Source: Taenia hydatigena
Taxonomy: Eukaryota > Platyhelminthes > Cestoda > Cyclophyllidea > Taeniidae
Length of the DNA: 64,000 nucleotides
Direction: 5' to 3'
NCBI GenBank assembly: GCA_036345935.2
Contig: JADWOT020000009.1
Location: 18,077,175 to 18,141,174, forward strand
Made by a program: the position numbers and the translations under genes. The notes below the pieces were generated by a model, which did not search any database, was not told the DNA's origin, and saw nothing but the letters and a program-made list of their open reading frames with translations. Below are positions 53,201 through 64,000 of this stretch, piece by piece; within the stretch, counting starts at the first letter, position 1, and each line of letters begins with the position of its first letter.

Positions 53201-54239
53201 TCGTCAAGATAGAATGCATAATATTTTCCCTCTTTCACAAGATCCCATAACTATGTTTAACCCTTCTTACTGAGATGAAATTAAAATAGGCATCTGATGA
53301 GGGCGTTAAAACCTCTTATATGTTGACAAAATGTATTTATTTGATCTTCGATCGACACATTGCTTCCTGAATGCAAATTTAAAGATACATCAACCTAGCT
53401 GGCTGAAATGAACTGCTCCACCTAGCAGTGTTTAGCTAATGATTGATTGACAAGTGCCTCAATAGCAGTAATTGTATCCTGTTGATCTCACAATAGTCAG
53501 ATCTGCCTAGGCAGATTGATTGGTAAACCCGGTAATTTGGCTAACAAGTTGAAATGAAATTCTAACGTTTATTGCAAAAACCCGACAAGTTTTGCGCTCG
53601 GATGTTCGCTGACAAACAGCCAAAGACCTACGTGTCTATGCTGTTGGTCTGTTAATTATCCAAGCCTCAGCACTGTTAAAGCAGAACTAGAAGGGCGATT
53701 GGAGAAAAGGCGAAAATATTAAGTGATATGCATTAGAGCCAACGGCAAAGGGGTAACTATGCAATGATCAGAGTGGAATTTTAAAAGTACCGCATTTAAG
53801 TTTTTGCTTGCTGAACGACAAAGACGAAACATGACCTAGTGAACACAATGAATTTTTCATCCTTTTTGGTTTTAAATGCCGTGGTAACCTGGGCCGGTTT
53901 TGCCAATTAGTTAAATCTCATGGAAAGTTAACTGGTGCCAATTGGTGAAACAAAACCATATTAATAAGTGTGTATCTAGAAACCAAACTTTTAACCCAAA
54001 TGTTGGCTTTAACTCATTGTTACATGTTTGTTTGATGAACGTGATGCAACGATATGAATCCTGCCTACTATCAACAGGGCATCCGGGGATGGTTTTAGAA
54101 GAAACATGGGACAGTGTTAGGCATAAACTGATGAGTCGACTTGTTGATAAGGGCCGATATTAAAAATTGCATAGAAGTTTCTTTTAGTTTGGGAGAAAGT
54201 GAGTCAACTACTAAGTTTTGGTGTGGTGAGTATGAGTTG
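50270..54239. other. Long intergenic stretch after GPCPD1
   Basis: The first part is GPCPD1 3' UTR. The rest has short random frames, many T-runs and no recognised exon, RNA gene or TRIM copy. Confidence 0.55.
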
Positions 54240-54900
54240 TGAGAACTTGTTGAGTTGTAGTGGCATGTGGGGGTGTAGAAGAGGCTTTTTTCCCACTGTT
54301 CCACTAGCTATGACTGTTTCTCCAAATGAACTTCTCACTGCACACCTTCAACGTAGGTACATTAGCTTGTAGGACCCACTTCCGATTGTTTGGCAGTCAA
54401 AAAGCAAACATTTGCAATCAAAAGTTGCGTCTTTCATGCAACACACACACAAACCTACATGCGCAGTGTGATGAGGTTGAGAGGAGGAGAAAGTGATGTG
54501 GATCTCAGAAGCGTGTGGTGGGTGGTGTGGATGGAGGTAGTAGAATGCGAAACTTATTTCCCACCACAAGTCAAAGAGTTAGTCAGGCAGAAATAGTTTC
54601 TCACTCGACGGCACGTGTTCGTCAAGTATGTGAAAGGGGTGGGGCACAAAGTGATGCTTCTCTAAGCTTACTGTCATTCGTTTGCTTAGGTTGCGCTAAG
54701 ACTTTCCCAGCACATTTGATGGCGGTGTGAATCGGGTGCTGGTTATCAGAACTCACTCACACCCAGCTTTACAACAACAATGGCAGCACAAACGTCTTCA
54801 TGCCTTATTGTCGGGATGGTGACACAACAGTCACTATTGTATTATTTAAATCATTTCAATTTGCCTCTTTGCAATGCTTTCTGCTACCTCATACTACACC
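54240..54900 (+). repeat. Unclassified dispersed repeat, copy A
   Basis: Several blocks recur in the same order at 57.46-57.90 kb: a GGTGGGYGGTGTGG block, a YCYCACYACAAGTC block followed by a YTTYTCACTCG block, and AATCATTT...CTTTGCAATGC...TTCTGCT. No terminal repeats or coding sequence are visible. Ends are approximate. Confidence 0.4.
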
Positions 54901-56075
54901 CTTTTCCAAGTGATGCACAACAACAGATTTGACAGGACGCTGCTTCCTCCTTCGGCTGTGGAATCACAGTTCAGGCGAGTTGCAAAACCCGATTGTCTAG
55001 AATTCCACACGTTAACTACTTTTAGTATTGTGTTTTGTTTGGTTTAAAAATAAGCTGTAAATTGAAGAAATCACAAATTCCACCAGTGTATGTCTGCTTT
55101 GTCTTGTACATAGTTAATCACGTTGCACAGGCAGTCGCATTTCGCAACAGTCTGTTCTAGCTAACTATTTCGGACATCAAGCCACCTTTTGTTACTTTTT
55201 GCTACACAATCGAATTTACTACTAGCTTGTCATCAATTGTTATCAAACGTGGACTAAATATCATGCTCCTTCTTAAATTATCTTTTTTTTTTCGTTGATG
55301 ATTGAGTTATTTTAAGCCACAAATATGCAAATTGTGAAGTGATTTTATTAACTTATTTCTCGCAAAAGTAGTGTCGTAATGAGAACTCTTCCAACCTAGG
55401 TGCGAAAGATTTCCTCAACAGAAGGTATTCTGAAATTTTGAAATTTAAATATTCTAAATCACCACGGAAATTATCATTCGATCCAAATTTTAATCCTTTT
55501 TCAGGCCAAATATAATTGTGTAGCTTTGATGTCTCCAGATGTTTCGGCTTCCGTAAAATCACAATATTCACTGTGTTGTTTGGTCTTTATAGCCCAGTAC
55601 ACCTACAGTGAATGTGTCACAAGGCATCAGTTTGTTGACACCCACATTAAAAAGTTGGCGTTGCGAAGGGTAAAAATGACGTGAATGTAGGTGAGTTGCG
55701 GGTTGCGGTGTAACTGAGCGCTCACCAGACCTTCTCATCTCTAATGTACGCGCTTGCATGCACAACTCTTTTATTCAACCCGAGCTGTGACCTTCGTCTC
55801 GTCTCACCCAGTTGTACTTACACGATGCTGACGCAAACTGCACCTCCGTCTGTAAGCTATTCTCTCAACTTCATTTTTGCACAATTTATCCGCAACTTGC
55901 ATGTAATCCAAATATGGGCAAGAAATTCATGTTCTTAAAATCGTACTTTAAGAATCCAGAGAAATGTGGTGATCAAATGGGTGTTAATCAACTAGGCCAA
56001 GTGTGTACAAAAGGTCTTAAAAAAACTACACCAAAATCTAAAACCGCTGTCAATATGGTAGGTTGAAAGTGGTAA
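54901..56075. other. Intergenic stretch, nothing recognised
   Basis: Short frames only, including 55812-56066 (84 codons, plus) with no family match. No structural RNA or repeat is seen apart from those listed next to it. Confidence 0.5.
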
Positions 56076-56160
56076 TGTAGTACTTATATTCTTTAAATGT
56101 GCTTTGTAGGCCAGAGGCGGGAAAACAATTTGAACCACGTGACGGAGCAGCGTGGAGACT
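56076..56160 (+). repeat. Short interspersed repeat, copy 2
   Basis: GTAGTACTTATATTCTTTAAAT followed by GCTTTGTAGGCCAGAGGCGGG and an AATTTGAACC block. It matches copy 1 near 3.8 kb in the same orientation and copy 3 near 56.7 kb in inverted orientation. Confidence 0.5.
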
Positions 56161-56654
56161 CGCTGGAGCCTAGCTGTGTAATTATTACCATATATATTAA
56201 AGATGTCGAAACATACCCAGACTTCTACTAACAAGGGTGACCAGAAAAGAGAGGAGGAACCCTCCACAGGTAATAGTTGAAAGAAAACAATTTGAATTCT
56301 TATGTGAATATTTTAAGGTATACGCCCTTTGTTAACAAGGCTGGATGCTTTTGCCAAATGATGCGTAGACCATTCACCGGAATTACTGAGTTATACAACT
56401 ATGTAGATTAAGCATACACCAGACATGAACGCATGTTTGACTTCTCAAAATTGCCCATAGAAATGAATTATTACACTTTTATTCATGGGTGTTGCCTTAA
56501 TGTCTGGACCATTTGAGTGTACTTAAGACTTGTGTAATTATTGGAAGTGTACATGATGACCCAACTCGAATCATCGTTGTAGACGGTTCTTCCCTTCTTT
56601 CACGAGAAGGTTGGTTGCTTCCACATATTTTTATTATAAGCTAGGACGAGGGCG

Positions 56655-56762
56655 CCCCGGGCTCAGGGGAGCGATCACGTTGGTCCACGACCAGATTCAA
56701 ATCATCCTCCCGCCTCTCGCCCACAGAGCGCATTTAAAGAACGCAAGCATCAGAATCATATT
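56655..56762 (-). repeat. Short interspersed repeat, copy 3 (inverted)
   Basis: The reverse complement reads GCGTTCTTTAAATGCGCTC, GAGAGGCGGGAGGATGATTT and GTCGTGGACCAACGTGATCG, following the same order as copies 1 and 2. With copy 2 it forms an inverted pair about 500 bp apart. Confidence 0.5.
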
Positions 56763-57454
56763 TTCAGGAGTTCAAAAGTTTTAGTGGTTATAAATATTGA
56801 AATTGATAATTATGGGTCGCAAACTGGTTTCATTTTTATCAGCGACATAACAAACACGCGATCTTATCGCCTTATTTTGGACAGCAGGGCCGCGACGTAT
56901 TTTGCGTTGGAACTCAAATGCTTCGAAAAGCATTGAAAGAAATTTTTTGGTTTGGAATCATCACTTCATAAAAGACACAAGCCAGCTGCAAGGTTAAATT
57001 TTACAAAATATTTCAGTGAACAAAGCGCCCAAAAACAACTGCGCATTTGAAACACTTCTCCAGCCCATCTATCCATTCCATTTCACATACAATTATGTGG
57101 TCGACTAAGGCTAATACCATAAGGTAATTGAAATCATGGAAATTGTTTAACAAAATATAATTTGCAGTATTAAGTTTCCCGAAGGAAGAATTTAACGGTA
57201 TACGTGATGCAGTGCTTCAAATAATGAAAAAATGGGCTCCTTATCTAAATGACCGATTCACTAGTCCTATCAATTCCTTGGAAGGCAAAAAGGACAATGT
57301 CTCGTTGCATGCCTTCAGCTATATCGCATTGTAAAGTGTAGGTATATCGCAGCCTCACTTGTTTGGCATTTGGACAACAATCGAGATTTAGTGAACAATT
57401 GTGTCTTCAATGCACAGCACTCAAATGGAGCGGTTATTTTAGGAAACAACAGGT

Positions 57455-57905
57455 GGGCAAAGTATGCGGTGGGCGGTGTGGTTAGTTAAAAAAACAACCA
57501 TTTGGGACTAACTAGCGGTGACGACAGTTGAATGGCGGCACCAGTTCTCACTACAAGTCGTGTGGTCGGCAAATTATTCCTTCCACTCGGGACGTGAAAG
57601 AGGTTGTAGTGGAATAACCAATCGTCTTTTAGGCGCACCATCAATGAGTGCCACTTGCTACGCCTTCCACCACGGCTTTTGATGTAGACGTAGACCAACC
57701 GTTGCATCATCATCATCATCACACATTCATTCACACTCTGCTTTCATCACAACTCAAAGCTTCTCTATCACGTTACCTTCTGTCTTCCTTATCATTGCGG
57801 AAGTGGCACAACTCTCACTAGGTACTTCGTCGCCACTATTGAACTATGCGAATCATTTTGCTTGCATTCTTTGCAATGCGTTCTGCTCTGCCTTATCTTG
57901 TACCA
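57455..57905 (+). repeat. Unclassified dispersed repeat, copy B
   Basis: Collinear with copy A at 54.24-54.90 kb (GCGGTGGGCGGTGTGG, TCTCACTACAAGTC, CTTTGCAATGCGTTCTGCT). It is interrupted by a (CAT)n microsatellite at 57704-57722. Boundaries are approximate. Confidence 0.4.
57704..57722. repeat. (CAT)n microsatellite
   Basis: Six uninterrupted CAT units lie inside repeat copy B. No coding context is apparent. Confidence 0.9.
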
Positions 57906-59797
57906 TAATTAATTGCGTTTTTTTCAGACGCCTGCAAGTTGCAGCAAGTTATTTCTTTGGCTTGCATTGCGAACTGCGTGTCTCCCTTTGTTTTGCCTCC
58001 ACGTTTTCTTTTGCAGCGTTCATATAGTTGTTTCAAAAGGGTTGTAAACTTACCTTGTGACAATACATTTAGGGGATTGCTAAACTCTCTCAAGCAGTAA
58101 TGATGTTTTTATTGTACTTTGCGAATTCGGTTTTACGGATCGTAAACCTCATTCTGGGAGGTCTTGGACACTCTAGTTGTTAGTTTAGTATAGAAAAAAC
58201 TCTCCGTCAATTTTCACCTTCTCTGTATGGCCTTGCTTTATGTCATAATCCTTGACATCTAAGCAATAACCTGTGATTGTAAAATCTGTTTTATCCTACA
58301 GAACGATGTTTTACTGATGGAAAATGACTTTTTGTACCGATATTAGTGAATCAAGTTAAAATTATCCACCATATTGTTAATGCAAGTGCATAAAATTTGT
58401 TTATTTTCTAAAATATCGCCGAAATCATGAACACGAAAACTGCTACCCTATTGTTTTGTGTTTGTATCGTTACTTTTAGCATTTTAGCCTCCTCTTTTAT
58501 GCAGTTGTGATAGAGTTTTAGCCAGAATCAAATGAAGCGGCTTTGGAGAGAACTTGAGCCCCCAGCCAAATGCATCAGACATCATCTGACCCAAAATGTG
58601 TGCTTCGTTTAAAAGCCTTCATTTATCGTCTCACGTCACACCTTGCTTGTAGAACATTAAAGGCTCTCATTAGCGCAGTAGAGGCCTAGGACTATGAACG
58701 GTATCCGAACATGTTTCGTCAACTTTGTACTGCAAACGCGTTCCTGGATTTGGTGTAGATTCTGATTCACAACCAGCTTTTAGGCGCATTAATCGTTTAA
58801 TGGAAAAAAGGAAAGCTTTAGTATATTATTATTATTATTACATTTTAAAGTTCAAAAGTTGTATGCTACGACTAGCCCATCAAACTTCCACCTGTTTTGA
58901 TCTGACCAGCCTAATCGACTTAAGTGATTCATCGCAATGCAAGAATACGAGTATTTACCGTCTATTTGACAGCTTGCTTAACATCACATCACTTTGCAGC
59001 CGTTTAAAATAAAAGGAATAGTAAATATTTGGGAATATGGTTCACTGCAAAGTTAGGCTTTCCCTTATCCAGTAGATCCCACTTTCACAATGGCAGATGG
59101 TGGAGATTGGTTTGCAAAGAGGCTTTGGCGAACTCAAAATTTATAGGTTGTGCAACTAAGTGCCAAGTGGGTTCATGCTTGCTTGAGTTGCAATGCTTTT
59201 GGCATAGCTTTCAGCTAGACGTATTGACACTTTTTGCCGCGAGGCAAATATCGTGGTGACCTTTGTCTCCCGGAGCATTACTGTCGGGAAATCACGTTTT
59301 AAATGTGACAACTTATAATTGGGCAGTTCGCAATTTTTCGCCAGACCAGCAAGTAACGAATCCGCACGATCAAATCGTATTGCGCTTTTTAAACTTAATA
59401 ACCACGTTGCTTAGTGATTGTCTACTTATATCAGCAAGTAGGCACATTCTTACGTAGCCTAAGCACAAAATGTTTTGCAGTGTCGGGGTAGTTGCAATTG
59501 TCACATTTCAATCGCTAGTGTGGGCAGTACGGTTTGTTGGTTCACTAACTAATGCGGCCGACCTGGTTCAAGTAACTATTCGTACAGCGCAGGCGAATTA
59601 AGTTTCATTAATTTCCTCCTCCGCTGTGCGTGTAAAATTAGCAGTTCTGATCTACTTTAACGACCCAACATTGTAAATTAATTATAAAAAATGGTTAGGA
59701 TATTTATATGGGATAAAATTTAACACGCTGCCTAGCAAGAGGCCGACTTTGAAATAAGAAAACATCGTATCATTTGATGCACGCGGTGATAACATTA
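57906..59797. other. Intergenic stretch before TRIM copy
   Basis: Only short frames without recognisable domains (58725-59012, 59029-59259, 59263-59457). An (ATT)n run lies at about 58824-58840. Confidence 0.5.
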
Positions 59798-60672
59798 TGT
59801 AGCGTCCCGAGGATCCTCCGAAGGCAAAAGAAGGCAGAATGCTAGGGTAGAACATATATATTCAACGGACAGAGGGAAATAGGCTACTGGCAGCTAGAGC
59901 AGAACGGCCACCTTCTGTGACCTTGACCGAATCCGGTAGCTCCAACAAACAAAGTGCTGCATTGCCCCTCTCCTCCTTCGAGCGTCGTCCCCGACGCGAC
60001 CCTTCATACACCTCCCGCGTCAGCCATCACAACATATTCAGTGCTGCAACAAGCACCCACGAGCTAACCATGCCAGTCGCCGACATTCGACGCGATTGAG
60101 GCGATGCTTGACACCAACGTCAGTGATCCCTCTTGGCAGTGCATTGCACCTCGAGTTTCGTCTGGCTTGGAAACAAAGTTCAGAATAAGTGGTTCTGCCG
60201 ACCATCAGTATGTCCGTAGGGAGGCGTTAGCACGCCGATCTCCTTAAGCAAGTATAATAGGGGTAATCTTTTTAACGAAACTTTCCAGGAGGTGCATGGC
60301 TAGTGTCGCTTCAGTTGTTGATAGCTTTCTTGCAGAACACGGAGATGAGGTAGATGTCGGAGGAGGACGTCGTTCTCGGCCCATCCGTAGCACGTGCACT
60401 TCTTTCGCACCGCTGCAACATGCCGCAGGCGGTAGAGATCGGGATAGTAACCCTATAGAGTCGGGTCCGCTTTCCGCTGCCACCAATGTAGCATCCCGAG
60501 GCTCCCCCGAAGGCAAAAGAAGGCAGAATGCTAGGTTCGAATATATATATTCAACGGAAAGAGGGGAATAGGCTACTGGCATGGCTCGGAGGCCAGCCCA
60601 CGCAGCTAGGGCAGTACGACCACCTCTGTGACCTTGACCGAAACCGGTAGTTCCAACAAACAAAGTACTACA
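59798..60672 (-). mobile_element. Complete TRIM element, copy 10
   Basis: The LTRs are 59798-59961 (shortened by a ~25-bp internal deletion and ending TGCA) and 60487-60672 (186 bp, intact). Sense is minus: the primer site TGGTGGCAGCGG lies next to the right LTR and the polypurine tract GAGGAGAGGGGC next to the left one. The immediate flanks share ATTA (59794-59797 and 60673-60676), a 4-bp match rather than the clean 5 bp of other copies. The internal region is highly similar to copies 1 and 3. Confidence 0.92.
60244..60582 (-). CDS. Open frame across the TRIM LTR and primer site
   Basis: A 112-codon frame starts at an ATG inside the 5' LTR (MPVAYSPLSVEYIYS), runs through the LTR end and the primer binding site, and ends in the internal region (KKITPIILA). 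Parts of the frame recur in other copies: the LTR-encoded start at 42.4-42.6 kb and 43.5-43.7 kb, and the internal part (EPRDATLVAAES, SRSLPPAACCS) in copy 1 (6528-6782, minus). No domain is recognised. Its ATG lies upstream of the TATATA motif in the LTR, so a transcript starting after that motif would not contain it. It may be open merely because the copy is young. Confidence 0.25.
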   Translation of the reverse strand: MPVAYSPLSVEYIYSNLAFCLLLPSGEPRDATLVAAESGPDSIGLLSRSLPPAACCSGAKEVHVLRMGRERRPPPTSTSSPCSARKLSTTEATLAMHLLESFVKKITPIILA

Positions 60673-60720
60673 ATTACATCTATTATTTATCTTCCAGTTT
60701 GCCCAGTTTAAAATGATGAG

Positions 60721-62919
60721 CTAAACATTGAGAAGCTGGAAGTGTCATGGCTCCACGATAAAATCGGTGACAGTGGTAAACCAAGCCAGTTAAAATGGGT
60801 TCAGAGTCTCGTTGATCGCCTTCTATACCCGTCAGGTTGTGTTTTCAAAAGTACTGATTTACTTGAACAGTTGCGTAATTTAAGTACTGGAAAAACAGTG
60901 GTTTTGATGATAACTAAAACCTCGGATGCGCTTTTTCTGCTTAAAAATATACGAGGTATTATAAAGGAAGTGAATATTTTAATTTGCACTAACCGACCTA
61001 CAAAACTTATAGTTGGATTGAAGTCTACCACTACTGGGATTATGCAAGGATACTTTGCAACTGCTAATCCCCACTTTTAATCTCTTAGAGAAGTTTTCCG
61101 GTCAAAACTTTGGCAATAAATTTCTACACTTCCTAAACTAGATCTTCGTGAATCCGTAGAATTAAAGTGGATCAGTGGTGAGACGATGTAAGAGCAAGAG
61201 ACACGGATCTTGCACAAAAACGCTGCAAAAGGCCACACAAACGCAGTACTAGTTGAAAGTCTTAACTGCGTATGATGCAACGCACAAAGCAGGATGAGGA
61301 CACAGTGGCGTGGGAATGATTACAGATAAAAAGGCGCATTTCTCTTGTGGATTGTGCTTACTTTGACGTGTTATGCTCACCGGAGGCGGTGGATGTGGCG
61401 TCAACAATTCCTCCCGCGATTTTATCTCTTCAAACGTTGGGTAATTTCGCATTGCCTCTCACTACTACTGATTATCAGTTTTTATTTTCTGTTCTTATAA
61501 AATTTAGTTTATTGATAGTATTGTTTTTGTTGATGAGGCGATGACCAGCACAGGTTTCGCTGGACCCTCACTTTTCTCCACTGATAATACGTCTGGCAAA
61601 ATTTGCCTTCTAGGTCGATGTTTAGACAGCCAATGTGCTTTTGCGGTTGCTGCAATATTCATCATAACCCTGCTCGACCTGGAAACAAAGGATTAATTGG
61701 AGGAATGCGCAATATTTCAGGCCAACAGTCACAAGTACTCACTTTTCCTGATTCCAAAGTTCCAGTGCGTATTTAACACTTTTTACTTCTCTTCCATCCT
61801 TGAAATCTCTTGCATTATTTTTTTCCCTCTTGTCACTGCCAGATTTCAAGTTATAACGAAGGCAGACAAATCAATGTTACTTCATCAAGTGCGACTACAT
61901 GGAATGCAGACTTTCAATGTCCGGGTCATTCAAGCTTTAAAAGCAATGAGGTGATTTTTTTAGTAAATACAAGCGATCTCAGAATCTCAATATCGTTAAA
62001 TATGACACTAATGTAGGTTAAAATATCGCTTTCATTGTTTTATATCTAGAATAAAACTGCCTTTCAGATAAAACAGCAGTCGATGGACCAAATGCCTCAA
62101 CAGCACTGTTGTTTTCCCCCGATCATGAGTGGAGGAAATGTTGAAATCGTAAAGGTTGGCGAAGGTACGTGTAAATTGTAAATGAATTTAATGAAAACAA
62201 TGCTATTTGTGGTTAAAGGCATCGCTTTAATTTCAGGGCCTCCCCTTACATTAGCTGATCTTCAAAGACACGGTAGTTTATTTTAAACTATAGAATTTAA
62301 TTATGTAAGTAAAAAATAACTAGAGAAAATTTACTTCCCACATAAGGTGCATTCCCGTTTCCCGACGGAGACGAATGGCCAACGCGTATACATCCACAAC
62401 AAACATCGTCATTTCAGCAAACAAGCCAAATACCGGTACAAAAATGCCCTTTCTGGAGGACATTCACCGCGCATGGGCCCAAACGTACACCTATCTCTGA
62501 ATACAACAATTGGTCTCAACGAAAGAAGTCGACACAACAAGTACATGAGCTATCTCATGACTCCATAATCCACCAACAATCATTACCGTCTGCACCACAA
62601 GGAAATTCGAAGTCCGTAGTGTCCGGATCAGACTGTTTCTGTGATCAAGCAAAACTGGCAATAACAACTGCACAAACAGAAAGCTCCACCATCCACCAAC
62701 AGCATCATTACCCATTGCTAATGGCACCACACGCCTGCAATCAGTGTTGTTGTGGTGGTCAAGACTTCAATGCTGAGCCTTGGCAGGCCACAAGCGATTC
62801 AAATGGCGAAGTACAATTGGGACCTATTTCAGAGATTCAGCAAAAAAAATTCAGTTTGCCTCCCGCCAGTCACCATTCACCCGAACAACGTACCAGCTAC
62901 CGCGCTAAACGCATATACT
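60721..62919 (+). CDS. Unrecognised multi-exon gene, Gln/Ser-rich C-terminus
   Basis: The 3' part joins cleanly: an exon with ISSYNEGRQINVTSSS (acceptor at 61842, ending 61951), then 62068-62166 (IKQQSMDQMPQQHCCF), 62237-62271 (PPLTLADLQRH) and 62346-62919 (AFPFPDGDEWPTRIHP to a stop after YRAKRIY). Phases agree across these junctions. Upstream, an open block from about 60721 to 61080 reads VSWLHDKIGDSGKPSQLKWV and looks coding, but its link to the later exons is not resolved and a stop lies at 61078. The C-terminal ~190 residues are rich in Gln, Ser and His and include CNQCCCGG. I recognise no domain. It could be a regulatory or RNA-associated scaffold with a disordered tail; that is a guess from composition only. 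Confidence 0.5.
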
Positions 62920-63440
62920 GAACACCATCTCGTATGCTCATTTTAAAGGAGTATTCCACATCTTATTTTCATTTTTATGATTGAAAGTCGTCAATTGTAC
63001 TATTATTAAATCCAATTCACGAGTAGTTTCAGGCAACGGCCAAGATCAATGATTGCACACTTCTTTGTCACTATTAGCGGCAAAACAAGAGAAGAGTCCT
63101 TTATTTCTCGTTCAGTGTTTTAAACAAAATAAAATATGCAGTAAGGTACACAGATAGTGCTATTTTTAACTTGGGAAAATGGCTTTAATTATCTATTTTG
63201 AAAAAACACTTATTCAGAGGCAGTAATTATCTCACCTGATACAAAATATAAAAGCCAAAACATAAATTTAATTTTCTCTAAATACCACTTTCAGATCTAT
63301 TAATAAAAATATTGTAAAACGAAAATGGATCTGCTTTACTTCAAAGTAAGTTATTGAAGTTGCTATCGGAACTGATATTACGAAATTTGCGTTTGATGTG
63401 AATCTGATCGTACCTCCCTCAAACGCTTTTCAGTGGATAA
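62920..63440. other. Spacer downstream of the unknown gene
   Basis: AT-rich sequence, likely including the 3' UTR of the preceding gene (AAACAAAATAAAATATG near 63125 holds an AATAAA signal). No other feature is seen. Confidence 0.5.
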
Positions 63441-64000
63441 TGTGTATCTAGAGGCCCACGAACTCTTTCAAGGCAAATGAAGGTATATTACTAGGGCTAA
63501 ATGCATATTCAACGAACAGAGGGAATGGGGGTGCTGGCATGATCCGAAGCCTAGCCCACCCAGTTGACCGAAACCGAAACCAGCATTCCTGGCAAACAAA
63601 GCACAACGTAGTCCCTCTCTTCTTTCGAGCGTCGTCTTTGATGCTCCCCTCGGTAAAGCTCTCACGTCAGCCATCACAGTGTAATCAGCGCTGGACGAAG
63701 CACCCATGAGCTAACAGTGCCAGTCATCAAGATTGGAGCGCAACTGAGGAGATGCTTGACCACCATGTCACTGATTCCTCTCGACAGTTCAAATGAACTT
63801 GGAGAACTTGGGAAGCTAAATTCAGAGTAAGAGGCTCTGCAGTGCGTCGGCGTATATGGATGGAGACGTTAGAACATCGGTCTCCTTAAGCGAAACGTTT
63901 CCAGATGGTTCACGACTTGTGTAGCTTCAGTTGTTAACAGCTTTCTTGCAGAAACGGAGTTGGGGTAGATTCCAAGGGCAGACGTCGATCTCAGAACTTC
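63441..64000 (-). mobile_element. Diverged TRIM copy running off the window
   Basis: A diverged LTR (about 63441-63607) is followed by an internal region that can be aligned block by block with copies 1 and 10 (CCCTCTCTTCTTTCGAGCGTCGTC, GAGGAGATGCTTGACCACC, TTGTTAACAGCTTTCTTGCAG). It continues past the window edge, so the far LTR and target duplication are not visible. Divergence suggests an older subfamily. Confidence 0.8.

Noticed and set aside
1..64000. CRISPR arrays, rRNA genes, tRNA genes and bacterial-type operons
   Set aside because: No regularly spaced short direct repeats, no rRNA-like blocks and no cloverleaf-like sequence with conserved boxes were found by eye; the gene architecture is eukaryotic.

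Overview
The window looks like nuclear DNA of a flatworm, most likely a tapeworm. All recognisable genes are eukaryotic and split by many introns. Several introns are only 30-35 nt long, as known for parasitic flatworms. The intergenic space carries a family of very short LTR retroelements (TRIM-like, about 0.7-0.9 kb with ~185-bp LTRs) similar to those reported from taeniid tapeworms; the species itself cannot be fixed from sequence alone.

Layout: (1) 1-14.9 kb is gene-poor, with four copies of the TRIM family and one doubtful minus-strand gene at 3.4-5.2 kb. (2) 14.97-26.93 kb, minus: NUP188, a large scaffold nucleoporin. (3) 27.22-30.37 kb, plus: PMPCA, the alpha subunit of the mitochondrial processing peptidase, head-to-head with NUP188 across a gap of under 300 bp. 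(4) 31.88-39.79 kb, minus: TIMELESS (fork-protection type), tail-to-tail with PMPCA. I could join 22 exons whose reading phases all close, giving about 1254 residues. (5) 40.7-43.6 kb: a pile-up of TRIM copies including a nested insertion. (6) 44.17-50.27 kb, plus: GPCPD1, a glycerophosphocholine phosphodiesterase with an N-terminal starch-binding (CBM20) domain and a C-terminal GDPD domain. (7) 50.3-59.8 kb: no convincing gene, but two further repeat families. (8) 59.8-60.7 kb: a complete TRIM. (9) 60.7-62.9 kb, plus: an unrecognised multi-exon gene with a Gln/Ser-rich C-terminus. (10) 63.4 kb to the edge: a diverged TRIM that runs out of the window.

The four recognised genes are unrelated housekeeping functions (nuclear pore, mitochondrial import, replication fork stability, phospholipid turnover) and do not form a pathway. 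The distinctive material is the TRIM family: intact target-site duplications, a tRNA-Leu-type primer binding site, a polypurine tract, a reading frame that runs from the LTR across the primer site, solo LTRs, nested copies and a TATA-less derivative. I found no CRISPR array, rRNA or convincing tRNA gene.
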